Below are positions 1 to 7,921 of a stretch of 17,695 nt of DNA, in pieces. A program made the position numbers and the translations under genes. Origin of the DNA: CAZVUW01 sp964629825. GTDB lineage: Bacteria; Actinomycetota; Nitriliruptoria; Euzebyales; Egibacteraceae. The first letter of the stretch is position 1. The number at the start of each line of letters is the position of its first letter. Location: the NCBI GenBank assembly GCA_964629825.1, contig CAZVUW010000068.1, forward strand, positions 1 to 17,695, read 5' to 3'. The notes beneath the pieces were generated by a model. It saw only the letters and a program-made list of their open reading frames with translations, ran no database searches and was not told the origin of the DNA.

Positions 1-1933
1 CCGTGTGCTTCTCCTGGAACTCGCCCATGTCGAGGCGCACCATCGCGCGCTCGTCATCGAACAGGAACTCGGCGAGCGTGCGCGCGAGCTCGGTCTTGCC
101 GACGCCGGTCGGCCCCAGAAACAGGAACGACCCGAGCGGCCGGTCGGGGTCTGCCAGACCGGCGCGCGAGCGGCGCACCGCGTTGGCGACCGCGGTGACG
201 GCCTCGTCCTGACCGATGACGCGCTGGCGCAGGGTGTCCTCCAAGCGCAGCAGCTTGTCGCGCTCGCCCTCGAGCAGTCGGGCCACGGGGATGCCGGTCC
301 AGGCGCCGACGACCTCGGCGATGTCCTCGGCGTCGACCTCCTCCTTGAGCATCCGCCGGTCGGCCTGCAGCTTGGCGAGCTCCTCCTGCGCGGCGACGAG
401 GTCGCGCTCGGCGGCCGGGATGCGGCCGTACCGGAGCTCGGCGGCGCGGGAGAGGTCGCCGTCGCGCTCGGCCCGGTCGGCCTCCTCGCGCGCCGACTCG
501 ATCTTCTGCTTGACGTCGCGGATGCGCGCGATGGCGGCCTTCTCCGCCTCCCAGTGGGCGGTCAGCTCGCCCAGCTCGCCGCGCAGCGTCTCGAGCTCGT
601 CGGCGATGGCGCGACGGCGGTCGATGGCGGCGGGGTCCTCGTCGCCCTCCAGGGCCGCGAGCTCGATCTCCAGCTGGCGCCGGCGGCGGTCAAGCACGTC
701 GATCTCGGATGGCATCGAGTCGATCTCGATCCGCAGCCGGCTGGTGGCCTCGTCGACGAGGTCGATCGCCTTGTCGGGCAGGAAGCGCTCGGTCAGATAG
801 CGATCGGAGAGCTTGGCGGCCGCGACCAGGGCGGAGTCCGTGATCCGGACCCCGTGGTGGACCTCGTAGCGCTCCTTGAGCCCGCGGAGGATCGCGATGG
901 TGTCCTCGACGCTGGGCTCGCCGACGTGGATCGGCTGGAAGCGGCGCTCAAGCGCCTTGTCCTTCTCGATCTCGCGGTACTCGTCGAGGGTCGTGGCGCC
1001 GATCATGCGCAGCTGCCCGCGCGCCAGCATGGGCTTGAGCATGTTGCCCGCGTCCATCGCGCCCTCTGCCTTGCCCGCGCCGACGATGGTGTGCAGCTCG
1101 TCGATGAAGGTGATGAGCTGGCCCTCGCTGGCCTCGATCTCCTTCAGGACGGCCTTCAGGCGCTCCTCGAACTCGCCGCGGTACTTGGCGCCGGCGATCA
1201 TCGCCGCCAGGTCGAGGGCGATGATGCGCTTGTCCTTGAGCCCCTCGGGGACGTCGCCGGCGACGATGCGCTGGGCGAGCCCCTCGACGATGGCGGTCTT
1301 CCCGACACCGGGGTCGCCGATGAGGACCGGATTGTTCTTGGTGCGGCGCGACAGGACCTGCACGACCCGGCGCACCTCGGCGTCGCGGCCGATTACAGGA
1401 TCGAGCTTGCCGTCGCGCGCCAGCGCGGTGAGGTCACGCGCGTAGCGCTCGAGCGCCTCATAGGTCCCCTCGGGCGTCGGCGAGGTGACGCGCTGGCTGC
1501 CGCGCACCTCCCGCAGCGCCGCCAGCAGGGCATCCCCCGCCACCCCCTTGTCGCGCAGGATCTGGCCGGCCGTGCCCTCGGAGGCCGACAGCGCGAGCAG
1601 CAGGTGCTCGGTTGAGGTGTAGTCGTCGCCGAGCGCCTCGGCCCGCTCCTCCGCCGCGTTCAGCACCTCGAGGGCGCCACGCGAGAGCGCCGGCTGCTGG
1701 CGCGCTCCGTGCGCGGCGGGCAGTCGGCCGAGCGCGCTCTGCACGACGCTGCGCAGCTCGGTGGGCGTCACGCCCAGCCGGCTGAGCACCGGGTAGACGG
1801 GTCCCTCGGACTGGTCGAGCAGCGCGTGCAAGAGGTGCAGGGCGTGCACCTCGGTGTGCGAGCTCGAGGTCGCCAGCGAGACGGCGGCCTGGAGCGCTTC
1901 CTGGGCCTTCACGGTGAAGCGGTTGATGTCCAT
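1..1933 (-). CDS. clpB: ATP-dependent disaggregase ClpB (Hsp100), 3' end cut by window edge
   Basis: ClpB is a cytosolic hexameric AAA+ machine that threads aggregated proteins through its pore and works with DnaK, DnaJ and GrpE. About 644 codons are visible, roughly three quarters of the usual 860 or so. The start MDINRFTVKAQEAL opens a double Clp_N repeat (about residues 1-145). NBD1 follows with Walker A GDPGVGKTA (about 205-213) and Walker B FIDELHT (about 275). The charged coiled-coil middle domain (about 400-525) identifies ClpB rather than ClpC or ClpA. The linker motif AWTGIPVARL lies near 547, and NBD2 Walker A GPTGVGKTE near 608. The rest of NBD2 is outside the window. The ATG at 1933 is preceded by only a weak AGAAGGGG about 12 nt upstream. 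In actinobacteria clpB is commonly in the HspR regulon, and hspR lies at the other end of this window. The identification is very secure. Confidence 0.97.
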   Translation of the reverse strand, partial: MDINRFTVKAQEALQAAVSLATSSSHTEVHALHLLHALLDQSEGPVYPVLSRLGVTPTELRSVVQSALGRLPAAHGARQQPALSRGALEVLNAAEERAEALGDDYTSTEHLLLALSASEGTAGQILRDKGVAGDALLAALREVRGSQRVTSPTPEGTYEALERYARDLTALARDGKLDPVIGRDAEVRRVVQVLSRRTKNNPVLIGDPGVGKTAIVEGLAQRIVAGDVPEGLKDKRIIALDLAAMIAGAKYRGEFEERLKAVLKEIEASEGQLITFIDELHTIVGAGKAEGAMDAGNMLKPMLARGQLRMIGATTLDEYREIEKDKALERRFQPIHVGEPSVEDTIAILRGLKERYEVHHGVRITDSALVAAAKLSDRYLTERFLPDKAIDLVDEATSRLRIEIDSMPSEIDVLDRRRRQLEIELAALEGDEDPAAIDRRRAIADELETLRGELGELTAHWEAEKAAIARIRDVKQKIESAREEADRAERDGDLSRAAELRYGRIPAAERDLVAAQEELAKLQADRRMLKEEVDAEDIAEVVGAWTGIPVARLLEGERDKLLRLEDTLRQRVIGQDEAVTAVANAVRRSRAGLADPDRPLGSFLFLGPTGVGKTELARTLAEFLFDDERAMVRLDMGEFQEKHT

Positions 1934-2116
1934 GCGGCGATGGTACCCCTTCTCTCACCCGGGCACACAGAAAACCTGAGCGCTATGCGCGCAGATCTAT
2001 GGATCGTCCGGCACAACGTCAGCATTGACGTCCGCAGCGGCGCTTCATAGGGTCGAGCCGTACCCGTCAACGGCGCTGCACTGCGGGCCAGGCAGCGCCA
2101 TGTCCGTGGAGGAGTT
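1934..2116. promoter_or_regulatory. Divergent intergenic region between clpB and the secreted hydrolase
   Basis: These 183 bases must carry promoters for both genes. Two dyads are visible. The first is CTGAGCGC-TAT-GCGCGCAG at 1976-1994, with 7 of 8 paired positions. The second is ACGTCA-GCAT-TGACGT at 2016-2031, with perfect 6-bp arms. A textbook HAIR operator for HspR (CTTGAGT-N7-ACTCAAG) is absent. The best HAIR-like alignment, 1975-1995, matches only 8 of 14 positions, so HspR control of this clpB cannot be claimed from sequence. Confidence 0.5.
2025..2053 (+). promoter_or_regulatory. Predicted sigma70-type promoter for the secreted hydrolase
   Basis: A -35 hexamer TTGACG (2025-2030) is separated by exactly 17 bases from a -10 hexamer TAGGGT (2048-2053). 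This lies about 60 bases before the hydrolase start. The -35 overlaps the right arm of the perfect 6-bp dyad at 2016-2031, so a regulator bound there would occlude it. The element is predicted by eye only. Confidence 0.5.
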
Positions 2117-4765
2117 ATGCACCTTTCCATGCGAGTGGACAGGCTTCGCTTCGTGCTTGCGCTCGCCCTCGCGTTCGCTCTGCTGCTAGGCGGTGCACCC
2201 CTCGGCAACGCCGCCGAGGGCGTAGCCCAGCAGGCGGTCGAGGGTCAGGCGACGACCGACCCGAGCGCGGAGGAGGCCCTCGGGGCGCTCGAAGCCGAGG
2301 AGGCGGTCGAGGCGTTTGAGGAGTCCCAGGACTCCGACGCGGGCGCCACGGCTCTGGCCGACGAGCCGACAGAGATCGTGGTCGAGAACGGTCGCACCCA
2401 GCCGGTGTTCTCCTACGAGAACGCCGTCCGCGAGACCATCCGCATCCCCGGCGTCGCGTCGACCGCGAACGGCGACGATCTCGACGTCATCAACGTCGAC
2501 ATCATCCGCCCCGCGGCCACCGAGGAGGGGCTGAAGGTCCCGACGATCATCGTCGCGAGCCCCTACTACCTGAACGAGGGCCGCGGTCGCGCCTCCGAGA
2601 TCAAGCCCGGCGCCAACGGCCTCATCACGGTCGGCAACAGCATCCTGGACGGCTGGGTCATGACGCCGTCGGTGCCCCTGGCGGGACAGACCGGGCGCCT
2701 GGTCTTCTGCGGCTTCGCCGCCACGCCCGCCGACTGCCCGGCGGATACCCCCGGCGCGATCGCTGTGATCGAGCGTGGGAACGGCATCACGTTCCAGCAG
2801 AAGGCCGAGTCGGCGCAGGCCGCCGGCGCGATCGGCGCGATCATCTACAACAACGTCGCCGGTACGTTCAACGCGACCGTGAACGTGGGCATCCCGGTCG
2901 TCGGGACCACCAACGCCGTTGGCCTGCAGCTGCGCGACCAGCTGGGTGAGGTCGCGACCCTGGAGGTCCGGCCGAAGGACGGCATCGACTTCTTCCCGCT
3001 CTACTACGACAACGTGTTCGTGCCGCGCGGCTACGCCGTCGCCCTGCTCGACCTGGCGGGCACGCGCGCCTCCACCGGCTGCCTGGACATCGGCGGCCCG
3101 GGTGAGATCGCGAACACCGGCCAGTTCATCAAGTGGCTGACCGGCGACGCACCCGGCTTCGACGTCGAGGGCAACCCGGTCACGGCCTACTGGTCCAACG
3201 GCAAGTCCGGGATGATCGGCAAGTCCTGGGACGGCACCGTCGCCAACGGCGTCGCCTCCCTGGGGCTCGAGGGGCTCACCACGATCGTGCCGCTCGCCGG
3301 CATCTCGTCCTGGTACCTGTGGTACTGGCACAACGGCGCCCGCTTCACGGGCCACACGCCGCTGAGCCTCGCCCAGTCCGTCGGCGACGCCCCCGCGGCG
3401 CAGTGCACCGAGACCAACGCGATGCTCCAGGCCGGGAACACCGAGGACCCGACCACCGACTTCTGGATGCAGCGCAACTACATCAAGGACGTCGACAAGT
3501 TCAAGGCGAGCGTGTTCGTCGTCCACGGCAAGCAGGACTGGAACGTCAAGCCGTCCAACTACGGCGAGCTGTGGGAGGCCCTCGAGGAGCACGACGTCCC
3601 GCGCAAGATCTGGCTCGCCGAAGTCGCGCACGAGAAGGCGTTCGACTTCCGCCGCGAGGAGTGGCTCGACACCATCCACCGCTGGTGGGACTACTGGCTC
3701 CACGGCATCGAGAACGGGATCATGGACGAGCCCATGGCCGACGTGGAGCACGGCCCGAACCAGTGGTTCCAGTACGACACCTGGCCGGGCGGCACCCCAG
3801 TCGCGCTTGAGCTCGGTCAGCCCGATGACGCCGATGACGCGCGGCCCGGCACCCTGAGCCTGGACGCGCACAACCAGGACGGCACCCAGTCGTTCGTCGA
3901 GCTGCGGCAGTCCTACACCGCCGCGGCGCCCAACCCGTTCAACCGGGGCAACAACCGCGTGGTGTTCCTGAGCGAGGAGCTCAACCGCGCCGTCCGGGTG
4001 AGCGGCACCACCAACGTGAAGATCAGGGCGTCGTTCGACCGCCCCGACTCGCACCTGAACGCCTACCTGGTCGACTACGGCACCGACACCCGCAGCAACT
4101 GGAACACGGGCGGCGGCATCCTGGATCTGGCGACCATCACCTGCTTCGGTGAGGGCACCGCGATCGACACCGGCTGCTACCGCGACGTCCAGCGGCGCAC
4201 CCGCACGCAGAACTACGAGGTCGTCTCGCGCGGCACGGCCAACGTCCCGTTCATCGCGGGCGTGGCCCAGCTCACCCCAGGCCAGCCCTACGACCTGGAG
4301 TGGGACATCATGGCGACCGACTACGTGTTCAAGCCGGGGCACCGCATCGGCATCGTGATCGCCGGTGTCGACTCCAGCACCATCGCCAACCACGGCACCA
4401 ACGGCGTCACGATCACGATCGACCTGGAGAACTCGACCGTCGAGCTCCCGATCGTGGGCGGCGCCGTCGCCGCTGGCTTCGCCTTCGCCGAGGGTGAGCT
4501 CGACCGCCTGGTGGCCGACGGCGGCATCACCGCCGGCCTCGAGGCCAAGATCCGCCACGCGCTCGCCCAGGCCGAGTTGTGGCTGTCGCTCGACCAGCAG
4601 CGGCCGATCGCCGGCACGCACCTGGAGCGCGCCATCCACCTGCTGCTGTGGCAGGCGGATGTGATCGAGACCAAGGACAAGCCCAACCAGGGCGACCCCG
4701 CCGGGCTGCGCAACCTCGCGGCGACGCTGCAGGCGCTGCTCGACGAGCTGCCTGACCAGCACTAG
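2117..4765 (+). CDS. Secreted CocE/Xaa-Pro dipeptidyl-peptidase family (S15-like) hydrolase with PA insert
   Basis: This is an exported alpha/beta-hydrolase of 882 residues, probably removing X-Pro dipeptides or cleaving related acyl or peptide bonds outside the cell. Residues 1-33 form a Sec signal peptide with hydrophobic core FVLALALAFALLL and a cleavage region near GNAAEG. An acidic, low-complexity stretch follows (about 38-85). The S15 catalytic domain is interrupted by a protease-associated (PA) domain at about 185-285, with the typical GAIAVIERG and AGAIGAIIYNN strands. The predicted nucleophile is Ser370 in GKSWDG, the acid Asp474 in HGKQDWNV, and the base His505 in EVAHEK. The spacing resembles PepX-type enzymes. 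A jelly-roll X-Pro peptidase C-terminal domain follows (about 555-780). Residues 790-882 are a helical module resembling FIMAH. GGAGGAG lies only 2 nt before ATG 2117, so Met5 (2129) is an alternative start. Substrate is unknown; a cocaine-esterase-like hydrolase is possible. Confidence 0.88.
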   Translation: MHLSMRVDRLRFVLALALAFALLLGGAPLGNAAEGVAQQAVEGQATTDPSAEEALGALEAEEAVEAFEESQDSDAGATALADEPTEIVVENGRTQPVFSYENAVRETIRIPGVASTANGDDLDVINVDIIRPAATEEGLKVPTIIVASPYYLNEGRGRASEIKPGANGLITVGNSILDGWVMTPSVPLAGQTGRLVFCGFAATPADCPADTPGAIAVIERGNGITFQQKAESAQAAGAIGAIIYNNVAGTFNATVNVGIPVVGTTNAVGLQLRDQLGEVATLEVRPKDGIDFFPLYYDNVFVPRGYAVALLDLAGTRASTGCLDIGGPGEIANTGQFIKWLTGDAPGFDVEGNPVTAYWSNGKSGMIGKSWDGTVANGVASLGLEGLTTIVPLAGISSWYLWYWHNGARFTGHTPLSLAQSVGDAPAAQCTETNAMLQAGNTEDPTTDFWMQRNYIKDVDKFKASVFVVHGKQDWNVKPSNYGELWEALEEHDVPRKIWLAEVAHEKAFDFRREEWLDTIHRWWDYWLHGIENGIMDEPMADVEHGPNQWFQYDTWPGGTPVALELGQPDDADDARPGTLSLDAHNQDGTQSFVELRQSYTAAAPNPFNRGNNRVVFLSEELNRAVRVSGTTNVKIRASFDRPDSHLNAYLVDYGTDTRSNWNTGGGILDLATITCFGEGTAIDTGCYRDVQRRTRTQNYEVVSRGTANVPFIAGVAQLTPGQPYDLEWDIMATDYVFKPGHRIGIVIAGVDSSTIANHGTNGVTITIDLENSTVELPIVGGAVAAGFAFAEGELDRLVADGGITAGLEAKIRHALAQAELWLSLDQQRPIAGTHLERAIHLLLWQADVIETKDKPNQGDPAGLRNLAATLQALLDELPDQH

Positions 4766-4785
4766 CAGGCAGCAGCAAAGCTGAA

Positions 4786-4818
4786 GGGGGGCGCCGATGG
4801 GCGCCCCCCTCTCTCTTT
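4786..4818 (+). terminator. Strong intrinsic terminator after the secreted hydrolase
   Basis: A perfect 10-bp stem, GGGGGGCGCC (4786-4795) with GGCGCCCCCC (4800-4809), encloses the tetraloop GATG. It is followed by a pyrimidine-rich tail TCTCTCTTT. It begins about 20 bases after the TAG stop and separates the hydrolase from the next transcription unit. Confidence 0.9.
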
Positions 4819-4866
4819 GCCAGCAGCCGCGGCGGGTAGTGCAGACGCGCGCCTGACGCCGAGAGC

Positions 4867-4872
4867 AGGAGG
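4867..4872 (+). promoter_or_regulatory. Ribosome binding site fixing the nucleotidyltransferase start
   Basis: A consensus AGGAGG stands 7 nt before ATG 4880. It decides for this start over an in-frame TTG at 4817, which lies inside the tail of the preceding terminator. Confidence 0.85.
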
Positions 4873-4879
4873 CCGCCGC

Positions 4880-5737
4880 ATGGACGCCACCCCGATCGGA
4901 TCCTCCGTCATCCCCGCTGCCATCGCGCCCTTCGTCACCGAGCTGGCTGCGATCACCCGGCGCTGGCTCGGCGAGGACCTGGTCGGGCTGTGGGTCGTCG
5001 GCTCGATCGCGACCGGGGACGCCGTCGGGCCCGACAGCGACGTGGACGTGCTGGTCGCCTGCGCCGCCCCACTCGGCGACTCCCGGCGCGCGGCTCTTGC
5101 CGAGGCGGTGGTCGAGGCCGGCCAGCGCTGCCCCTGGGCGGGGGTCGAGTACGTCGTCTACCGCAGCCATGTGCTGGCCGCGCCGACCTATCCGCTGGAC
5201 TACGAGCTCAACGTCAACTCCGGGCCGACGCGGAAGGTGCTGGTCAGCTCTGGCGGCGACCCGGCCCACTGGTTCCTACTCGACGTGGCGATGGCGCGCG
5301 ACGCGGCGGTGCCGGTCGTCGGCCCTGCCGCGGCCGACGTCATCGGCCCACCCCGGCACGCTGATGTGGCCTCCGCCCTGCTGGACTCACTGCGCTGGCA
5401 CGAGCAGAACGAGACCGCCACCGCGAGCTCGATCCTGAACGCCTGCCGGGCCCTGTGCTGGCTCGAGACCGGCCGCTGGCGCTCGAAGAGCGCGGCCGGG
5501 GCCTGGGCGCTGGAGCGCACCGGCGCTCGACCCCGCGTGCCGGATGACGCAGCCGCCGCGGTGGCCGCCGCGCTCACGGCCCGCCGCAGCGGCACGACCG
5601 CGACCTCCGACCAGGCAGGAGCGCGCGCGCTCACCGCCGTGGTCAGGCAACGCGCCCGCTCTGCGCTGCGGTCCGCGGAGCGCGAGCCCGCAGATGGCGG
5701 AGCGCCCGGCGGCGAGCCCGGGCACGGCAGAATGTAA
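4880..5737 (+). CDS. AadA-like aminoglycoside nucleotidyltransferase family protein
   Basis: This 285-residue protein has the organisation of ANT(3'')-type adenylyltransferases, which transfer AMP from ATP to a hydroxyl of streptomycin or spectinomycin. Residues 39-59 carry the nucleotidyltransferase signature VVGSIATGDAVGPDSDVDVL, with G41-S42 and the metal-binding pair D54/D56. YPLDYELNVN (104-113) aligns with the AadA segment holding the catalytic-base glutamate, so E109 is the candidate base. The helical DUF4111-type C-terminal domain includes NACRALCWLETG (187-198) and the KSAAGAWALER segment (203-213), the usual AadA pattern. Residues after about 225 form an Ala/Arg-rich, poorly conserved tail. 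The gene is followed after 27 nt by a debranching enzyme and is probably cotranscribed with it. No mobile element is nearby, so this looks like a chromosomal housekeeping or intrinsic-resistance member. Whether it modifies a drug is unknown. Confidence 0.85.
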   Translation: MDATPIGSSVIPAAIAPFVTELAAITRRWLGEDLVGLWVVGSIATGDAVGPDSDVDVLVACAAPLGDSRRAALAEAVVEAGQRCPWAGVEYVVYRSHVLAAPTYPLDYELNVNSGPTRKVLVSSGGDPAHWFLLDVAMARDAAVPVVGPAAADVIGPPRHADVASALLDSLRWHEQNETATASSILNACRALCWLETGRWRSKSAAGAWALERTGARPRVPDDAAAAVAAALTARRSGTTATSDQAGARALTAVVRQRARSALRSAEREPADGGAPGGEPGHGRM

Positions 5738-5764
5738 GAGCCCGACGAGGCTTCGGAGGGATCG

Positions 5765-7876
5765 ATGGCACCACTCTCCAGCCACCACGGCCCGATGGGC
5801 GAAGTGACCTGCGTGGCAGCCGAGACATTCTGCATCTCGGACTCCGGCGGACAGATCCTGCGCGACTCCAAGCACGGCCTGTTCGTGCGCGACACCCGCG
5901 CCCTGAGCCACCTCGTGATCCGGCTCGACGGCGCAGAGCCGCTGGTGCTGCGCGGCCACACGGTCGGCGGCAGTCGCGCCCGCTTCACCGCCTGCCGGTC
6001 GAACCGGCCCGCGGACCAGCCCGACCCGACCCTGCTGCTCGACCGGCGGCGGGTCGTCTCCGACTCGCTGCTCGAGCAGATCACGCTGCGCAACCTCGGG
6101 CAGAGCCGCCTGTCCCTGCCGGTCGAGCTCGAGGTCGACTGCGACTTCGCCTACATCTTCGACGTCAAGCACGGCCTGGCGACGCGCTCGGCCCGCTGCG
6201 AGGAGGCGGAAGGCGGCCTGCGGTTCGTCCGCGGCGATCAGGCGAGCATCGTCACGTTGGACCACCCACCCCACGACCTCGACGAGCGCCGCGGCCTGCT
6301 GCACTGGCACATAGACCTCGAACCGGGCGAGGTCTGGACCACCCGGCTCAAGGTCGGCTTCATCGACTCGGACCGGGAGTCATGGCCCACGCGCAGCTGG
6401 GACGACCTGGCGGGGCTGCCGACCGACCCGGTGCCGGCCTGGCCGACGATCAGGATCGCCAGCACGCCCGCGGACCTGGTTGACGTCCTGTCCCAGAGCG
6501 TCGCGGACCTCGCCTCGCTGCTGGTCGAGGATCCCCAGGGGCCGGGCGACCTGTTCTTCGCCGCGGGCAGCCCCTGGTACCTGACCCTGTTCGGCCGCGA
6601 CTCCCTGTGGGCCGCCACGATGGCCCTGCCCCTCGGGCTGGACGTGCCGCGCGGAACGCTGCGCGCGCTGGCCCGGCGCCAGGGCCGCCGACTCGACCCC
6701 GAGACCGAGGAGGCGCCCGGCAAGATCATCCACGAGATCCGCCACGGCGGGCTCACCGAGCGCAGCGACCTGCCGCCGCTCTACTACGGGACGATGGACG
6801 CCACCCCGCTGTTCGTCACCCTCCTCAACGAGGCCTGGCGCTGGGGGCTGGACGAGGCCGAGGTCGAGCGCCTGCTGCCGCACGCCGAGGCCGCCCTGGA
6901 GTGGATGGTCACCTACGGCGACCCCAACGGCGACGGCTTCCTCGAGTACCAGCGGCAGGGTGAGCGCGGCCTCTCGAACCAGGGCTGGAAGGACTCCGAA
7001 GACGGCATCCAGTTCGCCGACGGACGGCTGGCCGAGCCGCCGATCGCGCTGTGCGAGGTGCAGGGCTACGCCTACGAGGCCGCGCAGCGGGGCGCTGAGC
7101 TGCTCGACCACTTCGGCCGGCCCGGTGGGGACCGCTGGCGCGAGTGGGCGGCCGCGCTCGCCGAGCGCTTCCGCCAGCGGTTCTGGGTCCCGGCCGACGA
7201 CGGGGACTACCCGGCCATCGCCCTCGACGGGCACGGTGAGCGGGTCGACAGCATCGCCTCGAACATGGGCCACCTGCCGGCCACGGGGATCCTGAACGCC
7301 GAGGAGTGCGCGCTCGTGGCGCGGCGCCTGGCCAGCCCGGACATGGCGAGCGGGTGGGGGCTGCGCACGCTGACGTCAGAGTCACCGCGCTTCAACCCGC
7401 TGTCCTACCACGGCGGCTCCGTGTGGCCCCACGACACCGCCATCGCGGCCTGGAACCTGGCTGTCGCCGGACACGACGCCGAGGCGCGGCAGCTGATCAG
7501 CAACCTGCTCGCCGCCGCCCGCCACTTCCAGCTGCGGCTGCCGGAGCTGTTCGCGGGCGAGCAGCGCGTGCCCGGCTTGGAGCCGCTGCCCTACCCGGCC
7601 GCCTGCCGTCCGCAGGCGTGGGCGGCGGGATCCATCCTGCTGATGCTGCGAGCGGTGTTCGGCTTCCAACCGCACCTGCCCGAGGGCCGGGTGGTCCTGA
7701 GGCCGCTGTGGCCCCCGCCCTTCCGCTCGCTGCGCCTGATCGAGCTGCCGCTGGCCGGCGGGCTGCTGACCCTCAGCATCGACGACCGCACCGGGCTCAC
7801 CGTGGAACGGGCGCCGTCGGGGGTCGAGATCGTCCCCGAAGGCCACTGCCCCGTGCGCATCAACGTCCCGACCTGA
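5765..7876 (+). CDS. Amylo-alpha-1,6-glucosidase / glycogen debranching-type glycosidase
   Basis: This 703-residue enzyme matches bacterial 'glycogen debranching N-terminal domain' proteins. It is predicted to hydrolyse alpha-1,6 branch points or related alpha-glucosides in the cytosol; there is no signal peptide. The N-terminal beta-rich domain (about 10-205) contains the typical ILRDSKHGLFVRDTRALS segment. The C-terminal (alpha/alpha)6-barrel carries PWYLTLFGRDS (270-280), PGKIIHEIRHG (318-328), YYGTMDATPLF (340-350), NQGWKDSEDGIQ (405-416), MGHLPATGIL (501-510) and SYHGGSVWPHDTAI (547-560). The acidic residues in GRDS, KDSEDG and WPHD are candidate catalytic groups. The start is supported by GGAGGG 4 nt upstream. 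Its partner, 27 nt upstream, is the AadA-like gene. No other glycogen genes are nearby, so the natural substrate is open (glycogen, trehalose-related or compatible-solute glucosides). The family assignment is firm. Confidence 0.92.
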   Translation: MAPLSSHHGPMGEVTCVAAETFCISDSGGQILRDSKHGLFVRDTRALSHLVIRLDGAEPLVLRGHTVGGSRARFTACRSNRPADQPDPTLLLDRRRVVSDSLLEQITLRNLGQSRLSLPVELEVDCDFAYIFDVKHGLATRSARCEEAEGGLRFVRGDQASIVTLDHPPHDLDERRGLLHWHIDLEPGEVWTTRLKVGFIDSDRESWPTRSWDDLAGLPTDPVPAWPTIRIASTPADLVDVLSQSVADLASLLVEDPQGPGDLFFAAGSPWYLTLFGRDSLWAATMALPLGLDVPRGTLRALARRQGRRLDPETEEAPGKIIHEIRHGGLTERSDLPPLYYGTMDATPLFVTLLNEAWRWGLDEAEVERLLPHAEAALEWMVTYGDPNGDGFLEYQRQGERGLSNQGWKDSEDGIQFADGRLAEPPIALCEVQGYAYEAAQRGAELLDHFGRPGGDRWREWAAALAERFRQRFWVPADDGDYPAIALDGHGERVDSIASNMGHLPATGILNAEECALVARRLASPDMASGWGLRTLTSESPRFNPLSYHGGSVWPHDTAIAAWNLAVAGHDAEARQLISNLLAAARHFQLRLPELFAGEQRVPGLEPLPYPAACRPQAWAAGSILLMLRAVFGFQPHLPEGRVVLRPLWPPPFRSLRLIELPLAGGLLTLSIDDRTGLTVERAPSGVEIVPEGHCPVRINVPT

Positions 7877-7878
7877 AA

Positions 7879-7908
7879 GGGTGCGGCCGCGAGGCCGCGG
7901 CCGCACCC
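7879..7908. terminator. Long hairpin between converging genes, probable bidirectional terminator
   Basis: Arms GGGTGCGGCCGCG (7879-7891) and CGCGGCCGCACCC (7896-7908) pair perfectly over 13 bp around the 4-nt loop AGGC. It starts 3 bases after the debranching-enzyme stop and ends 13 bases before the stop of the opposing surface-protein gene. There is no T tract on the plus strand, so termination may rely on stem strength. Confidence 0.75.
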
Positions 7909-7921
7909 CCTCAGCGACGGA

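Noticed and set aside
5..1615. A 536-residue plus-strand open frame antisense to clpB
   Set aside because: It is a codon-bias shadow of clpB. The translation is Leu/Gly/Arg/Asp-rich low complexity with no recognisable domain, while the opposite strand is a textbook ClpB.
4817..4879. TTG at 4817 as start of the AadA-like protein
   Set aside because: It lies in the terminator tail and the added residues are not family-like; AGGAGG supports ATG 4880.
2186..5269. A 1027-residue minus-strand open frame
   Set aside because: It runs antisense across the hydrolase, a strong terminator and the start of the nucleotidyltransferase. The composition is Val/Asp/Arg/Gly-biased with no domain. It is typical of high-GC antisense frames.
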